The notes beneath the pieces were generated by a model that saw nothing but the letters and a program-made list of their open reading frames with translations, did no database searches and was not told the DNA's origin. The position numbers and the translations under genes are program-made. From Gaiellasilicea sp963829845 (GTDB lineage Bacteria > Actinomycetota > Thermoleophilia > Gaiellales > Gaiellaceae): a stretch of DNA of 64,000 bases. Positions 18,672 to 30,319 of this stretch are shown piece after piece. Every line of letters begins with the position of its first letter. Position 1 is the stretch's first letter. Where the stretch lies: contig CAWHKD010000014.1 in NCBI GenBank assembly GCA_963829845.1, positions 124,001 to 188,000 of the forward strand, given 5' to 3'.

Positions 18672-20730
18672 TCAGGCGGTCTCCGCGCTGACGCGACCGT
18701 CCGCAACGGCGCATGTCGCCACGACGCGGCCGAGCGCGCGGACGCCGTTGAGCTCGAGCCCGTCCAGCCACTCGGGCACCGCCTCGGCGCGTGCCGAGCT
18801 CGCCCGTGTGCGGGTCGGGCTCGAGCCCGAGCAGCAGGCGCAGCAGCAGCACCGGGGTTCCGGCCGCCCAGGCCTGCGGCCGGGCCGCGGTTGGGTACGC
18901 GATCGGGAACGGCGTCTCGCTCGCGGCTGAAGCCGGCGAAGACCTCGGGCAGCGACCAGGCGAAGTAGCGAGCCGCCTCGGAAAGCGTCCGGGCGATCCG
19001 GTCGACATCGTCGGCGTGGCCGCTGCGCGACAGGCCCCAGGCGCAGAGGGACGTGTCGTGGGGCCAGACGGTGCCGTTGTGGTAGCTGAGCGGGTTGTAG
19101 GCGGCGTCCCCGGTCGACATCGTGCGGATCCCCCAGCCCGACCAGAGCTCCTCCCCGATCAGCCGGTCGCGCGATCGCGTCGACGCGCTCCGGCGGGACG
19201 ATCCCGCTCCAGAGCAGGTGGCCGATGTTCGAGCAGAGCGAGTCGACCCGCTGCTTGTCGCTGTCGAGCGCGAGCGCGTAGTAGCCGCCGCGCTCGTCGA
19301 CCCAGAACTGCTCGTCGAAGCGGCGCTGCAGCTCGGCCGCCTCCGTCTCGAGCCGGTCGGCGAGCGAGTCGTCCCGCCAGACCTCGCGCGCGAGCTCGGC
19401 CATCCGCAGCTTCGCGTCGTAGACGTAGCCCTGCACCTCGGCCGGCGCGATCGGGGTCGCGGCGAAGCGGCCGTCGCGGAAGCGCTGGGAGTCGCCGGAG
19501 TCCTTCCACGACTGGTTCTCGAGCCCGCGCGGCGTGCGCGCGCTCGTACTCGACGAAGCCGTCGCCGTCGCGGTCGCCGTACTCGTCGATCCAGCGAGCG
19601 CGGCGAGCGCGGGCTCCCGCAGCCGCTCGACGACCGCCGGATCGGCGGTCCAGCGCCAGACCTCCGAGAGCAGGATCAGGAAGAGCGGCGTCGCATCGAC
19701 CGTGCCGTAGTAGGTGCCGAACCAGGTCTCGGCTGCCCGGCCGCGTCGGAGCTCGTGCAGGATCTTGCCCGGCTCGGCGTCGATCGACGGGATCGTCCTC
19801 ACGGGCCTGGAGCGCGGCCAGCGCATCGAGCGAGGCCGTCGCGAGCTCCGGGCCGAGGAGCAGCGTCTGCAGGCTCGTGATCAGCGTGTCGCGGCCGAAG
19901 ACGGTCATGAACCACGGCATCCCGGCGGCGGGGAGCATCCCGATGGCGCCGTCCGTCCGCATTCGCAGCGCTGCAAGGTCGGCGACCGACTGCGCGAACG
20001 AGCGGGCGAGGCCGTCGTGCGACGTGCGAAGCCGCGGCACCTGAAGGTTCCACGCGTCGAGCGAGGCCTGTACGTGCGACCGTCCCTCGCCGAAGCGCCG
20101 CTCGACGGCGAGCGGCAGCGACTCCTCGCCGCTGAGCGAGGCGACGACGTCGACACGGAGGTCCCAGCGCTCGCGCGGCCCGAGCTCGAGCTCGAAGCTG
20201 ACCCGTGAGCCGTTGATCGCCCCGGGCCGCGAGAACAGGACTTGCGTCTTCGCGCTCCCCGCAGGCTCCTCGAGCACGAGCTGGTCGCCGCCGCCGTCAC
20301 GGATGGCTGCCGGCGGCGGGAGCGGCCGCGCGTGCAGCGGGTTGCCGAGCGCGAAGTCGTGCTCCTTGACCGAGATGATGTCCGCGAAGTCGGTGCCGAC
20401 GTCGAGCGCGAGCTCGAAGCGGAGCGGAGCTGCCGTCTCGTTCCTGACGACGAGGTGATCCTGCATCCCCTCGCCCACGAATCGCTCGCGCGCGATCGAG
20501 AGCGAGTCCTGCGCGAGCCCGTCGGCGACGGGGTTACGGAGGTAGAAGGCTGCGGAGAAGTACTCGATCTTGCCCGACGAGAGCAGCAGCGGCCGGGCGC
20601 CGTTGACGCGAAGCTCGAGCCGCGAGAGGAAACGTGTGTCCTCGGCGAAGAAGCCGCAGGTGCTGCCGTCGAGATCGCCGATCTCGTCGCACATGCAGAA
20701 GGTCGAGCCCTCGAGGATCGTCATCCCCAC
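18672..20730 (-). CDS. GDE-type amylo-alpha-1,6-glucosidase family protein (frameshifts)
   Basis: Starts MTILEGSTFCMCDEIGDLDG with ATG 20724 or 20730. The N-terminal domain (GSTCGFFAEDTRFLSRLELRVN) is GDE_N_bis. The (alpha/alpha)6 part has WFMTVFGRDTLITSLQ, YGTVDATPLFLIL, ENQSWKDSGDSQRF, AEVQGYVYDAKL, YNPLSYHNGTVWPHDTSL and PQAWAAGTPVLLLRLLL. Frameshifts fall near 19800, 19540, 19160 and 18915. This family trims alpha-1,6 branches or related glucans; with the neighbouring glycosyltransferase it points to glucan storage or trehalose metabolism. About 680 aa when corrected. Confidence 0.75.
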
Positions 20731-20736
20731 GCGAGG

Positions 20737-21477
20737 TCAATCATCGCGGACGATGCGGGCGCCGCTCGACTGGGCGAGCGCGGTGACGACGATCTCATCG
20801 ACGTTCACGTTCGGCGGCCGCGTGAGCGCGAAAAGCACGCACTCGGCGACGTCCTCGGGGCGGACCGGCCCGCCGAGAGCGACGTCCGCGTAGACCGCGC
20901 TCGCCTTCGCCTCGTCGCCTCGGAAGCGCACTTTCGAGAAGTCCGTCTCGACCAGCCCCGGAGCCACGTTCGTGATCCGGATCGGCCGCCCGAGCAGATC
21001 CTCGCGCAGCGCCTGCGTGAACCCGTGGACGGCGAACTTGGAGGTGACATACAGCGAGCCGTTCGGGTACGCAGCCTTGCCCGCGACCGAGCCCATGTTG
21101 ACGATGTGGCCGCCGTCGCGAAGCTGGGGCAGCACGAGGCGCGTCATCCGGATCAGGCCGTGCACGTTCGTCTCCAGCACGACCTCCTCGTCGGCCTCGG
21201 TCGAGTCGTCGAACGGGTCGCGGCCGAGCGCGAGGCCGGCGTTGTTCACAAGAACGTCGACGCCGCCGCCGAGCTGCTCGACCGCGGTCGCGACGAAGCG
21301 CTCGGCCGAGGCCGGATCGGTGACGTCGAGCTGGAGCGCGACGTCGGTTTCCACCTGTTCGACCCGCCGCGCACCGCCTGCGACGCGCGCGCCCTCGGCC
21401 CGCAGCGCCCGCGCGATCGCGGCGCCGATGCCGCTGGAGGCGCCGGTGACGATCGCCGTCTTGCCGTCGAGCTTCAT
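20737..21477 (-). CDS. Short-chain dehydrogenase/reductase
   Basis: 246 aa. The cofactor motif is TGASSGIGAAIARAL, structural motif VNNAGLALG, active-site Ser in VNMGSVAGKAAYPNGS, and catalytic Tyr/Lys in YVTSKFAVHGF. Cofactor preference (NADPH suggested by Arg after the second strand) is inferred. ATG 21477 overlaps the stop of the CDF transporter gene (ATGA), and the debranching gene follows after six bases, so it belongs to the same leftward operon. Confidence 0.88.
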   Translation of the reverse strand: MKLDGKTAIVTGASSGIGAAIARALRAEGARVAGGARRVEQVETDVALQLDVTDPASAERFVATAVEQLGGGVDVLVNNAGLALGRDPFDDSTEADEEVVLETNVHGLIRMTRLVLPQLRDGGHIVNMGSVAGKAAYPNGSLYVTSKFAVHGFTQALREDLLGRPIRITNVAPGLVETDFSKVRFRGDEAKASAVYADVALGGPVRPEDVAECVLFALTRPPNVNVDEIVVTALAQSSGARIVRDD

Positions 21478-22340
21478 CGCGCCAGCTTAATCAGCCCCGG
21501 TGCGTGCTCGACCTGGAGCGTGGTGTGGGTCACCTCGAACCGCTCCCGGAGCAGCTCGTCGACCTGCCGCCGGATCGCATGGCAGTCGGCGCCGGCCGTG
21601 ACGAGCACGTGCGCGGAGAGAGCCGGGAAGCCGGACGTGATCGTCCAGAGGTGCAGGTCGTGGACGCCGACGACGCCGGGCGTCGAGGCGATCGCCGCAC
21701 CGACTTCGCGGGCGTCCATTCCCGAGGGGGCACCCTCGAGCAGCACGCCGACGGTCTCCCGCAGGACGCCGAACGTGCTGACGATGATCGCGATCCCGAT
21801 CACGAGCCCCGCGATCGGGTCGGCGTAGGCCCAGCCTGTCGACACGACGACGATCCCGGCAACGACGACTCCGGCCGAGGAGGCGAGGTCGGCGAGCACA
21901 TGCAGCTTCGCCGCGCGGACGTTGAGGCCGGAGCCTGCTCCGTGCAGGACCCGCGCCGCGGCGAGGTTGACGAGGAGGCCCGCCACTCCGGCGGCCAGCA
22001 CCCAGCCACCGACGACGCCCGGCGGGTCGGAGAACCTCCCGATCGCCGCCCAGACGATCCAGCCGCCGAGCAGGACCAGCACCAGCGCGTTCGCGAGCGC
22101 TGCCAGCACCTCGGCGCGGCGCCAGCCGAAGCTCCGCTCCGGGGTCGCCGGCCGCTGCGCGAGCCAGGCGGCGAAGAGGGCAAGCCCGAGCGCGAGCGCG
22201 TCCGAGACCATGTGCGCCGCGTCTGCGAGGAGCGCCAGCGAATCGGCCGCATAGCCGACGACCGCCTCGACGCCCGCGAAACCCGCCACCAAGGCCAGGG
22301 CGATCGCCAGCGCACGTCTCTCTCCACCGTGCGAATGCAC
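21474..22340 (-). CDS. Cation diffusion facilitator (CDF) metal exporter
   Basis: 288 aa with six transmembrane helices. The metal site is seen as LADAAHMVSDALALGLA on helix 2 and KLHVLADLASSAGV on helix 5. The C-terminal domain contains VHDLHLWTITSGFPALSAHV, typical of the cytoplasmic ferredoxin-like domain. It exchanges Zn2+/Co2+/Cd2+ for protons. It is first in the leftward operon, 48 bases from the divergent sugar importer. The histidine-rich start (MHSHGGE) agrees with metal handling. Confidence 0.9.
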   Translation of the reverse strand: MHSHGGERRALAIALALVAGFAGVEAVVGYAADSLALLADAAHMVSDALALGLALFAAWLAQRPATPERSFGWRRAEVLAALANALVLVLLGGWIVWAAIGRFSDPPGVVGGWVLAAGVAGLLVNLAAARVLHGAGSGLNVRAAKLHVLADLASSAGVVVAGIVVVSTGWAYADPIAGLVIGIAIIVSTFGVLRETVGVLLEGAPSGMDAREVGAAIASTPGVVGVHDLHLWTITSGFPALSAHVLVTAGADCHAIRRQVDELLRERFEVTHTTLQVEHAPGLIKLAR

Positions 22341-22375
22341 CCCGTCACCGTAACGCGCGGCATTTACAACCTGTT

Positions 22376-22388
22376 TATAGTCCGCGCC
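22376..22388 (+). promoter_or_regulatory. Possible -10 box of a leaderless mRNA for the sugar importer
   Basis: TATAGT at 22376-22381 lies eight bases before the GTG at 22389, the spacing expected when transcription starts at the start codon. No good -35 box or ribosome site is present. The AT-rich stretch 22361-22380 between the divergent operons could also bind a repressor. Confidence 0.4.
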
Positions 22389-23614
<1,226 letters not shown>

Positions 23615-23618
<4 letters not shown>

Positions 23619-24937
23619 CGAAGCGACGCTTCATGCTGCTCGCGCTGCTCGTAGCCGCACTCGCGTTCCTCGCCGCCGGCTGCGGCGGCGACGACGACGA
23701 GGCCGCGGACACCGGCGGTTCGACGACCGGGGAAGGGGCTGCGGAGGCGGTCTCCGGCAACATCAGCGTTCTCGCGGTGTGGACCGGCGCCGAGGGCGAA
23801 TCTTTCCAGGCCGTCCTCGACGGTTTCAAGGAGGAGAATCCCGACGTCACGGTCAGCTACAAGTCCGCCTCCGAGCCGGCGACGGTTCTGTCGACCGCGG
23901 TCGAGGGCGGCAACCCCCCGGACATCGCGGCGCTGCCGCAGCCCGGCTTCATGACCGACTTCGCGGAGCGTGGCGCGCTGAAGCCGATCGACTTCGCCGA
24001 GGACACGATCAAGGAGGGCTACTCCGACTCCTGGCTCGACCTCGGGAAGGTCGACGGCAAGCTCTACGGCCTCTTCTTCAAGGGGGCCAACAAGTCGACC
24101 GTCTGGTACAACGCTGCCGCCTTCGAGGACGCCGGCGTCGAGCCACCGGCCGACTGGGACGCATTCCTTGAGGCGGGCGACACGATGAAGGCATCCGGCG
24201 TCACGCCGTACTCGATCGGCGGCGCCGACGGCTGGACGCTCACCGACCTGTTCGAGAACATCTATCTCCGCACGGCGGGACCGGAGAAGTACGACCAGCT
24301 GACGAAGCACGAGATCCCGTGGACGGACGCCTCGGTGAACGAGGCCCTGACGGAGATGGGCAAGGTGCTGCAGTCGGACAAGATCGCGGGCGGCACGTCG
24401 AGCGCCCTGCAGACGGACTTCCCGACGTCGGTGACGCAGGTCTTCGCCGATCCGCCGAAGGCCGCGCAGGTGCTCGAGGGCGATTTCGTCGGCGGCGTCA
24501 TCGCCGACGAGACGACGGCGGAGCCGGACACCGGCTTCAACGTCTACGCATTCCCGGAGATCAACGACTCCGGTCCGGTCGTGATGGGCGGCGGCGACGT
24601 GATGGTCATGTTCAAGGACAATCCGGCGGCACGGGCGCTGATCGAGTATCTCGCCACGCCCGAGGCGGCGGAGATCTGGGCCGCCAAGGGCGGATTCTCC
24701 TCCCCGAACAAGAACGTCGACACCTCGGTCTATCCGGACGAGCTGACGAAGCAGACCGCCTCTGAGCTCGCGAACGCGGAGGTCTTCCGCTTCGACATGT
24801 CCGACCTGATGCCGGGGGCCTTCGGCAGCGACGCACTCTTCACGCTGCTGCAGGACTTCCTCAAGAACCCGGACGACGTCGAGGCGATCCAGACGAAGCT
24901 CGAAGCTGCGGCCAAGTCGGCATTCAAGTCGTCCTAG
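23615..24937 (+). CDS. Extracellular sugar-binding lipoprotein (family 1)
   Basis: 440 aa. The lipobox is in FLAAGCGGDDDE, giving a lipid-anchored N-terminus, then an acidic linker and the binding domain. Typical sequences are ISVLAVWTGAEGESFQAVLD, VEGGNPPDIAALPQPGFM and FKGANKSTVWYNAAAFEDAG. It captures a carbohydrate outside the membrane and delivers it to the permeases. Its position in an ATPase-binding protein-permease-permease order is usual for CUT1 systems. Ligand not determinable; nearby glucan enzymes suggest an alpha-glucoside or trehalose. Confidence 0.9.
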
Positions 24938-24956
24938 GCCGGACGGAAACGACGAC

Positions 24957-26306
24957 GTGAGCAGCACGGGGGTAGGGGTGGAGTTTCCCGCAGGGGAGGC
25001 TCCACCCCCTCCGCCTCGCGCCAACGTGTTGCGGCGCTCGCTGCTGCCGCTGAGCTTCCTCGGGCCGGCGCTGCTGCTGCTGTTCGTCTGGGTCGTCTAC
25101 CCGATGGTGGCGACGATGTACCGGAGCCTGTTCAACGACCGCGGCACCGAGTTCGTCTGGTTCGACAACTACGAGCAGATCTTCACCGAGGAACGGCTTC
25201 AGACCGCGCTCAAGAACAACGCCCTCTGGGTCCTGATCGTCCCCGCGGCCGTGACCGCTGTCGGCCTGGTCTTCGCCGTCCTGACGGAGCGAATCGTCTG
25301 GTCGACGGCGTTCAAGATCTCCGTCTTCATGCCGCTCGCGATCTCGGCGTTCGCGGTCGGCATCATCTGGCGGATCATGTACCAGCAGGACCCGGACATC
25401 GGCGCGATCAACGCCGGCATCGCGACGATCAAGGGTGAATTCGGCTCCGAGGGGGTGCTGACGCAGGCGTCGCCCTCGACTGACGACCTCACCGGCTCGA
25501 CGGAGCAGGGCTTCGAGCTGCAACAGCCGCTCGAACCGGGTGACGTGGCGTTGCTCGGCCTGACCGCGATCCGAGTGCCGGAGATCCCCGAGGACGCCGA
25601 GCCAGCGGTGAAGCCCGAGCCGCTCCAGGGCGGGATCAACGGCGTCGTCTGGCGGGACTTCAAGCCCGGCGGCGGAGGCACGGAAGGCGAGGTGGATTCC
25701 GGGGAGCTCGGCATCCCCGGCGTCACCGTCGAGCTCCGCGACAGCGAGGACGACACGATCGACGACACCAAGACGGAGACGAACGGCACCTTCGCCTTCG
25801 ACGACGTCGAGGACGGTCAGTACCACGTCAGAGTCGCCAGCACGACGTTCGCGGAGCCGTTCGGGGGGGTCAACTGGCTCGGCGACAAGCTGATCACGCC
25901 GGCGATCATGTTCGCGTTCATCTGGTTCCAGGCTGGATTCGCGATGGTGATCACGGCCGCCGGCCTCGCGTCGATCCCCCGTGACACCCTCGAGGCGGCG
26001 CGCACCGACGGGGCGAGCGAGTGGCAGGTCTTCCGCCGGATCACGATCCCGCTGCTCGCGCCCGTGCTGACCGTCGTCTTCGTGACGCAGATCATCGGCG
26101 TGCTCAAGCTCTTCGACCTGATCCTCTCGATTGCACCCGGCTCGACCCAGGACGAGGCGGCCACGCTCGCCTTCGTCCAGTGGCAGGTCGCGTTCAGCGG
26201 CCAGAACCGCTTCGGGCTCGGCGCCGCGATCGCGACCTTCATCCTGATCCTCTTCATCCCCTTCCTGATCGTCAACGTCCGGCGCTTCCGGGCGGACACG
26301 AACTGA
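24957..26306 (+). CDS. Sugar ABC permease (MalF-like) with an inserted extracellular B-type domain
   Basis: 449 aa from GTG 24957, about 150 longer than normal for CUT1 permeases. Six helices flank the usual EAA loop (EAARTDGASEWQVFRRITIP). Between the third and fourth helices lies an insert of roughly residues 150-300: an acidic linker and a beta-rich unit GINGVVWRDFKPGG, then GIPGVTVELRDSEDD, TNGTFAFDDVEDGQYHVRV. This is the pattern of a Cna-B/SdrD-type Ig-like domain. It would face outward and may contact the wall or the binding protein. The permease core remains intact around it. Confidence 0.88.
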   Translation: MSSTGVGVEFPAGEAPPPPPRANVLRRSLLPLSFLGPALLLLFVWVVYPMVATMYRSLFNDRGTEFVWFDNYEQIFTEERLQTALKNNALWVLIVPAAVTAVGLVFAVLTERIVWSTAFKISVFMPLAISAFAVGIIWRIMYQQDPDIGAINAGIATIKGEFGSEGVLTQASPSTDDLTGSTEQGFELQQPLEPGDVALLGLTAIRVPEIPEDAEPAVKPEPLQGGINGVVWRDFKPGGGGTEGEVDSGELGIPGVTVELRDSEDDTIDDTKTETNGTFAFDDVEDGQYHVRVASTTFAEPFGGVNWLGDKLITPAIMFAFIWFQAGFAMVITAAGLASIPRDTLEAARTDGASEWQVFRRITIPLLAPVLTVVFVTQIIGVLKLFDLILSIAPGSTQDEAATLAFVQWQVAFSGQNRFGLGAAIATFILILFIPFLIVNVRRFRADTN

Positions 26307-27196
26307 TGGCCACCGTCGACACCACGGTCGAGACCCCCGTCGATCCCGACACGCGCCTCTCAGCCAGGATCCTCCGCTTCCTGGGCAGGACGCCGGTCCA
26401 CATCGTGCTCGCGCTCATCGCGGTGTTCTGGCTGATCCCGACCACCGGGCTCTTCATCACCTCATTGCTGACGCCGTCCGACGCGGCGGAGGGGCACTGG
26501 TGGACCTTCGTCACGAAGCCGAGCGCCTGGACGCTCGAGAACTACGCGAACATGTTCGACAACGAGGGGATCACGCACGCGCTTTGGGTGACCGTGCTCG
26601 TCACGATCGGCGCGACGATCGTGCCGATCCTCGTCGCCGCGCTGGCCGCCTACGCGCTTGCCTGGATCGAGTTCCCGGGGCGCGACTGGCTCTTCCTGCT
26701 GGTCGTCGGCCTCCTGCTCGTGCCGATCCAGATGGCGCTGATCCCGATCTTCCGCCTCTACAACAACCTCAACCTGTTCGACACGATCCCGGGGCTGATC
26801 CTCTTCCACTCCGCCTTCGCACTGCCGTTCGCGATCTTCCTCCTGCGCAACTTCTTCGTCGGGATCCCGAGGGATCTGATGGAGGCGGCGCGGATCGACG
26901 GCGCCTCGGAGTGGGGACTGTTCTTCAAGGTCGTGCTCCCACTCGGGCTGCCCGCGATCGCCTCGCTGGCGATCTTCCAGGTGCTCTTCGTCTGGAACGA
27001 CCTCCTCGTCGGGCTCGTCCTCGCCCAGCAGAACCAGCCGATCGCGCCGGCGATCGCCGGGCAGCTGCGCCAGTTCGGCTCGAACCTCGACGTGCTCGCG
27101 CCCGCCTCCTTCTTCTCGGCGCTCGTCCCGCTGACAATCTTCGCGCTCTTCCAGCGCTACTTCGTCCAGGGCCTGCTCGCCGGCTCCGTCAAGTAA
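26306..27196 (+). CDS. Sugar ABC permease (MalG-like)
   Basis: 296 aa from ATG 26306, overlapping the previous stop (TGATG). Six transmembrane helices; the EAA loop is EAARIDGASEWGLFFKVVLP, which docks the ATPase. FHSAFALPFAIFLLRNFF and FVWNDLLVGLVLAQ are typical of MalG-type subunits. It forms the translocation path with the larger permease encoded just upstream. Last clear gene of the importer operon. Confidence 0.92.
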   Translation: MATVDTTVETPVDPDTRLSARILRFLGRTPVHIVLALIAVFWLIPTTGLFITSLLTPSDAAEGHWWTFVTKPSAWTLENYANMFDNEGITHALWVTVLVTIGATIVPILVAALAAYALAWIEFPGRDWLFLLVVGLLLVPIQMALIPIFRLYNNLNLFDTIPGLILFHSAFALPFAIFLLRNFFVGIPRDLMEAARIDGASEWGLFFKVVLPLGLPAIASLAIFQVLFVWNDLLVGLVLAQQNQPIAPAIAGQLRQFGSNLDVLAPASFFSALVPLTIFALFQRYFVQGLLAGSVK

Positions 27197-27201
27197 CTGC
27201 G

Positions 27202-28307
27202 GTGTCGGCTCGGGTCGCGATCGTCGGCTCGGGGCTCGGCGGCTTCGTCGCCTACACGACCCTGCGCCATGCGGGACTTCAACCGGAGGAGATCGCCGTC
27301 TTCGGCATCGACGCCGACCCGGCCGGCGCCTGGCGGCCGCGCGCGGAGGCGATCCGGCAGCGGCGAATGCGCTCCGAGAGCGACGGCCACTGCGCCCCAA
27401 CCTCGTTCCCGGGACTGGCCGTGCGCGAGGCCGCGCGGCGCCGCGACCCGGTTCCGCTGGTGCAGACGCGTTCTCGACCGCTACCGGCCGACCGTGGATG
27501 AGTTCCTGCGTCACGTCGCCGTGCTGCGCGAGCGCAGCCGCTGGGACGAGAGCATCGAGCTCGCCCGGATCGACCGGATCTCCGCAGCCGAGGGAGGATT
27601 CGTGGTCGGTCGCCACGGCGTCTTCCGACACGTGCTCGTCGCCACGGGCCACCCGGGCCTTGCCCTGCCAGACGAGCTGGCGGGGGATTCGCGGGTCGTC
27701 CACGCCTACGAGCCGCACGAGTACGCCGCACGCGTCGCGGTCGTCGGCGCGGGCATGGCTGCCGCGACCGAGTGGCTGAACGCGCTCGCGGCGGGGGCCG
27801 AGGTCATATCGGTTCGCCGCCGGGAGCCGGCCAGGCGGCCGCTCAACGTCGCGAGGCCGCTGTTCAGCAAGCGCGGCCTCGCCGGCTTCTACGCCGCGCC
27901 GCCTACGCGCCGCGCGGAGCTCCTCCGCGGCCTCGGCGAGCCGTCCTATCCGCCCGGCCGAGCGTGGGACGCCCCCGTCGAGGCGGCCGAGCGCGAAGGC
28001 CGCTTCCGCGTCGCGCCCGCGCGCCGACGGCGCCGAGCAGGTCATCTGCGCCACGGGGTTCCGAGCGGGCTTCCGGCACGACCCGCTGCTGGCGCGGCTG
28101 GTCGAAGAGCACGGGCTCGAGAGCGAGGACCGCTGGATCGTGCTTGCGGACGACTCGACCGTGCCCGCGCTCACCGACGGGATGCGCACGCTGGCACTCG
28201 CCGGCGTACCCGGCCAGTGGGCGTATCCGGCGGCCGACACGCTCGTCGGGATGAAGGTCGCCGCGCGCCGTTTCGGCCGCAGGGTGGTGTCGTGTCCTAC
28301 ACGCTGA
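27202..28307 (+). CDS. FAD/NAD(P)-binding oxidoreductase (two frameshifts)
   Basis: Start GTG 27202 with ARVAIVGSGLGGFVAYTTLR, a dinucleotide-binding motif. A second one, RVAVVGAGMAAATEWLNALA, lies mid-protein. Frameshifts near 27465 and 28015 are needed to join the parts; the end is QVICATGFRAGFRHDPLL to TLVGMKVAARRFGRR at 28307. The pattern (ATG-motif VLVATGHPGLALPD and ICATGFR) is that of flavin-dependent monooxygenase/pyridine nucleotide reductase-like proteins. It follows the importer within six bases and may be cotranscribed; substrate unknown. Confidence 0.65.
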
Positions 28308-29461
28308 GGGGCCGCGTCGAGACGAGGCTGGCCGGCGCGATCGCGCCCGTCCTCGTCGCCGCCGTGCTCGCGCCGGTCCTGCACAAGTGGTGGCCGCTCG
28401 AGCTGGTCGGCCTGATGCTCCTGATCGGGCTGGCCCTCGACGTGCTCGTCTACCACCCGCTACTCCCGTACCAGCCCGGGTGGGCGGCCGTGCCGCTCGG
28501 ACTGCTCGAGCTCGGGCTGACCCTGACCGCGGCGCGGCTGCTCGAGCTGGGCGCGCCGCTTCGGCCGGCGCTCCTCTTCTTCGTGGGCACCTGGCTGCTC
28601 GCCCAGCTGCTCGCGCACGCGGCTCTGCCGCTGCTCCACCTGACGTGGCCGGAGGACGGCGGCGAGCTCGGACGCGCCGGCGTCGGCCTCTCGGCCGCGG
28701 CACCGGCGGCGCTTCTCGCCGTGCTCGGCCTCGCGTGGGCGGTCGAGCCGCCGACCGTCCGGCTGGAGGCCGGCGTGCACCAGGGGCCGCTCGTCCTCGA
28801 CCACGCCCAGACCGTCGTCGGCGAGGAAGGCGCGATCGTCCGCGGCGGCATTCGGATCACGGCCGACGACGTCACGCTGCGGAATCTGACCGTCCGCGGC
28901 GGCGAGTACGGGGTCGAGGTCCGCGAGGCCGAGAGCGTCGAGCTCGACGGCGTCGTCATCGAGTCGGCGGAGCTCGACGGGATCAACGCCCGCCAGAGCG
29001 AGCTCGAGATCCGGGACTGCGAGATTCGCTCCCTTCCCGGAGCCGCGACACAGGGGATCGACATCTCGTTCGCGTCGCAACTGCCGCCGAGTCTCGTCGA
29101 GGACTGCCTCGTCGTCGGCGGCAGCGAGGGCATCGTCTCCCACATGGCCAATGTCATGGTCCGCGACAACCACGTCCGCTCGACGGAGCTGCGCGGGATC
29201 GCCGTCACCGAGATGTCGATGGGCGATGTCGAGGACAACCTGGTCGAGGACGCGCTCGGCATCGGCATCTTCTGCGGCGACTACTCGCACTGCTCGATCG
29301 AGGACAACCGTGTCACCGGCATGCGGACGGATCCCTCCGGCAACCCGACGCGTGCCGGGCTCGGGCTCGTCGCCCATTACTGGGCCATCGCGACCGTGGA
29401 CGACAACACGCTCGAACGCCCCCCGGCATCCTTCATCGGTGCTCGCATCGAAGCTCGCTGA
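28292..29461 (+). CDS. Membrane-anchored right-handed beta-helix protein (NosD-like)
   Basis: 389 aa from GTG 28292. The first 150 residues have about five hydrophobic helices (APVLVAAVLAPVL, LVGLMLLIGLALDVLVY). From about residue 155, short repeats of parallel beta-helix type follow: VRGGIRITADDVTLRNLTVRG, YGVEVREAESVELDGV, INARQSELEIRDCEI, MVRDNHVRSTELRGIAVTE. Such domains bind or process polysaccharides, or act in copper-enzyme maturation (NosD). Located in a sugar-use cluster, so a glycan role is more plausible. Overlaps the preceding and following genes. Confidence 0.72.
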   Translation: MSYTLRGRVETRLAGAIAPVLVAAVLAPVLHKWWPLELVGLMLLIGLALDVLVYHPLLPYQPGWAAVPLGLLELGLTLTAARLLELGAPLRPALLFFVGTWLLAQLLAHAALPLLHLTWPEDGGELGRAGVGLSAAAPAALLAVLGLAWAVEPPTVRLEAGVHQGPLVLDHAQTVVGEEGAIVRGGIRITADDVTLRNLTVRGGEYGVEVREAESVELDGVVIESAELDGINARQSELEIRDCEIRSLPGAATQGIDISFASQLPPSLVEDCLVVGGSEGIVSHMANVMVRDNHVRSTELRGIAVTEMSMGDVEDNLVEDALGIGIFCGDYSHCSIEDNRVTGMRTDPSGNPTRAGLGLVAHYWAIATVDDNTLERPPASFIGARIEAR

Positions 29462-30318
29462 CCTCCGCCAGGCAAGCGTTGCCACGATCCACGCCGGCCA
29501 GTCGCCGAGCGGCGGCTACGTCGCGTGCCCGACGTTCCCGCCGTACCGGTTCTCCTGGCTCCGCGACGGCTCCTTCATCGCGGACGCGATGAGCCGGATC
29601 GGCGAGGTCGAGAGCGCCGAGGCGTTCTTCAGCTGGGTGGCCCGGATCGTCGAGGCCGGGTTCGGCTTCGACGCCCGCTACACCCTCGACGGCGAGCGCG
29701 ACCCGACCGACTGGCCGCACAGCCAGCACGATGGCTGGGGCCTCTGGCTTTGGGCGCTGCACGAGCACGCCGTTCCGGCACGGCGGCGGCGGCCGCTGGC
29801 GCGAGGCCGCCGCGGCGACCGAGGCGCATCTGAAACGCGTGCGCGAGCAGCCGTGCTTCGACTGGTGGGAGGAGCGCGCGGGCATCCACGCGGCGACGCT
29901 CGCCTGCATCGCCGCCGGGCTCGGTGACGAGCTCGACCTCTCGCGCGCGGAGGAGCGCCTGGACGCCAGCCTGCTGGTCCTGCCGTTTCTCGGGTTCGGA
30001 GCTGTCGACGTGACGCCGCTCGTCAGCCTCGGCGGCGGCGTCCACCGCCACGTCGAGGACGGCTATTACGGCGGCGGCGAGTGGCTGCTGCTGACGGCCA
30101 TGCTCGGGCTCGCCGAGCCAGAGCGTGGCGAGGAGCGGCTGGAGTGGATCGCGGCGCACGCAACCCCCGACGGGGGCCTCCCCGAGCAGTCGCAGGATCA
30201 CCTCCAACACCCGGACCAGTTCGAGGTCTGGGTGGCCAAGTGGGGACCGCCGCCCTCGCCTCTCCTCTGGTCACACGCGATGTTCCTGACGCTCGATCAC
30301 GTTCTCCGCGGGGGCTGA
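29439..30318 (+). CDS. GH15-like glucoamylase/trehalase-type protein (one frameshift)
   Basis: Start GTG 29439 overlaps the beta-helix gene. The sequence begins with HAGQSPSGGYVACPTFPPY and RFSWLRDGSFIADAM, matching the substrate pocket of GH15 (alpha/alpha)6 enzymes. A shift near 29770 moves the rest to the frame ending 30318: CFDWWEERAGIHAATLACIA, DGGLPEQ (catalytic Glu region) and WGPPPSPLLWSHAMFL. About 290 aa, shorter than full-length GH15 proteins, which also carry an N-terminal beta domain. It likely releases glucose from an alpha-glucan or trehalose brought in by the nearby importer. Confidence 0.7.
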
Positions 30319-30319
30319 G

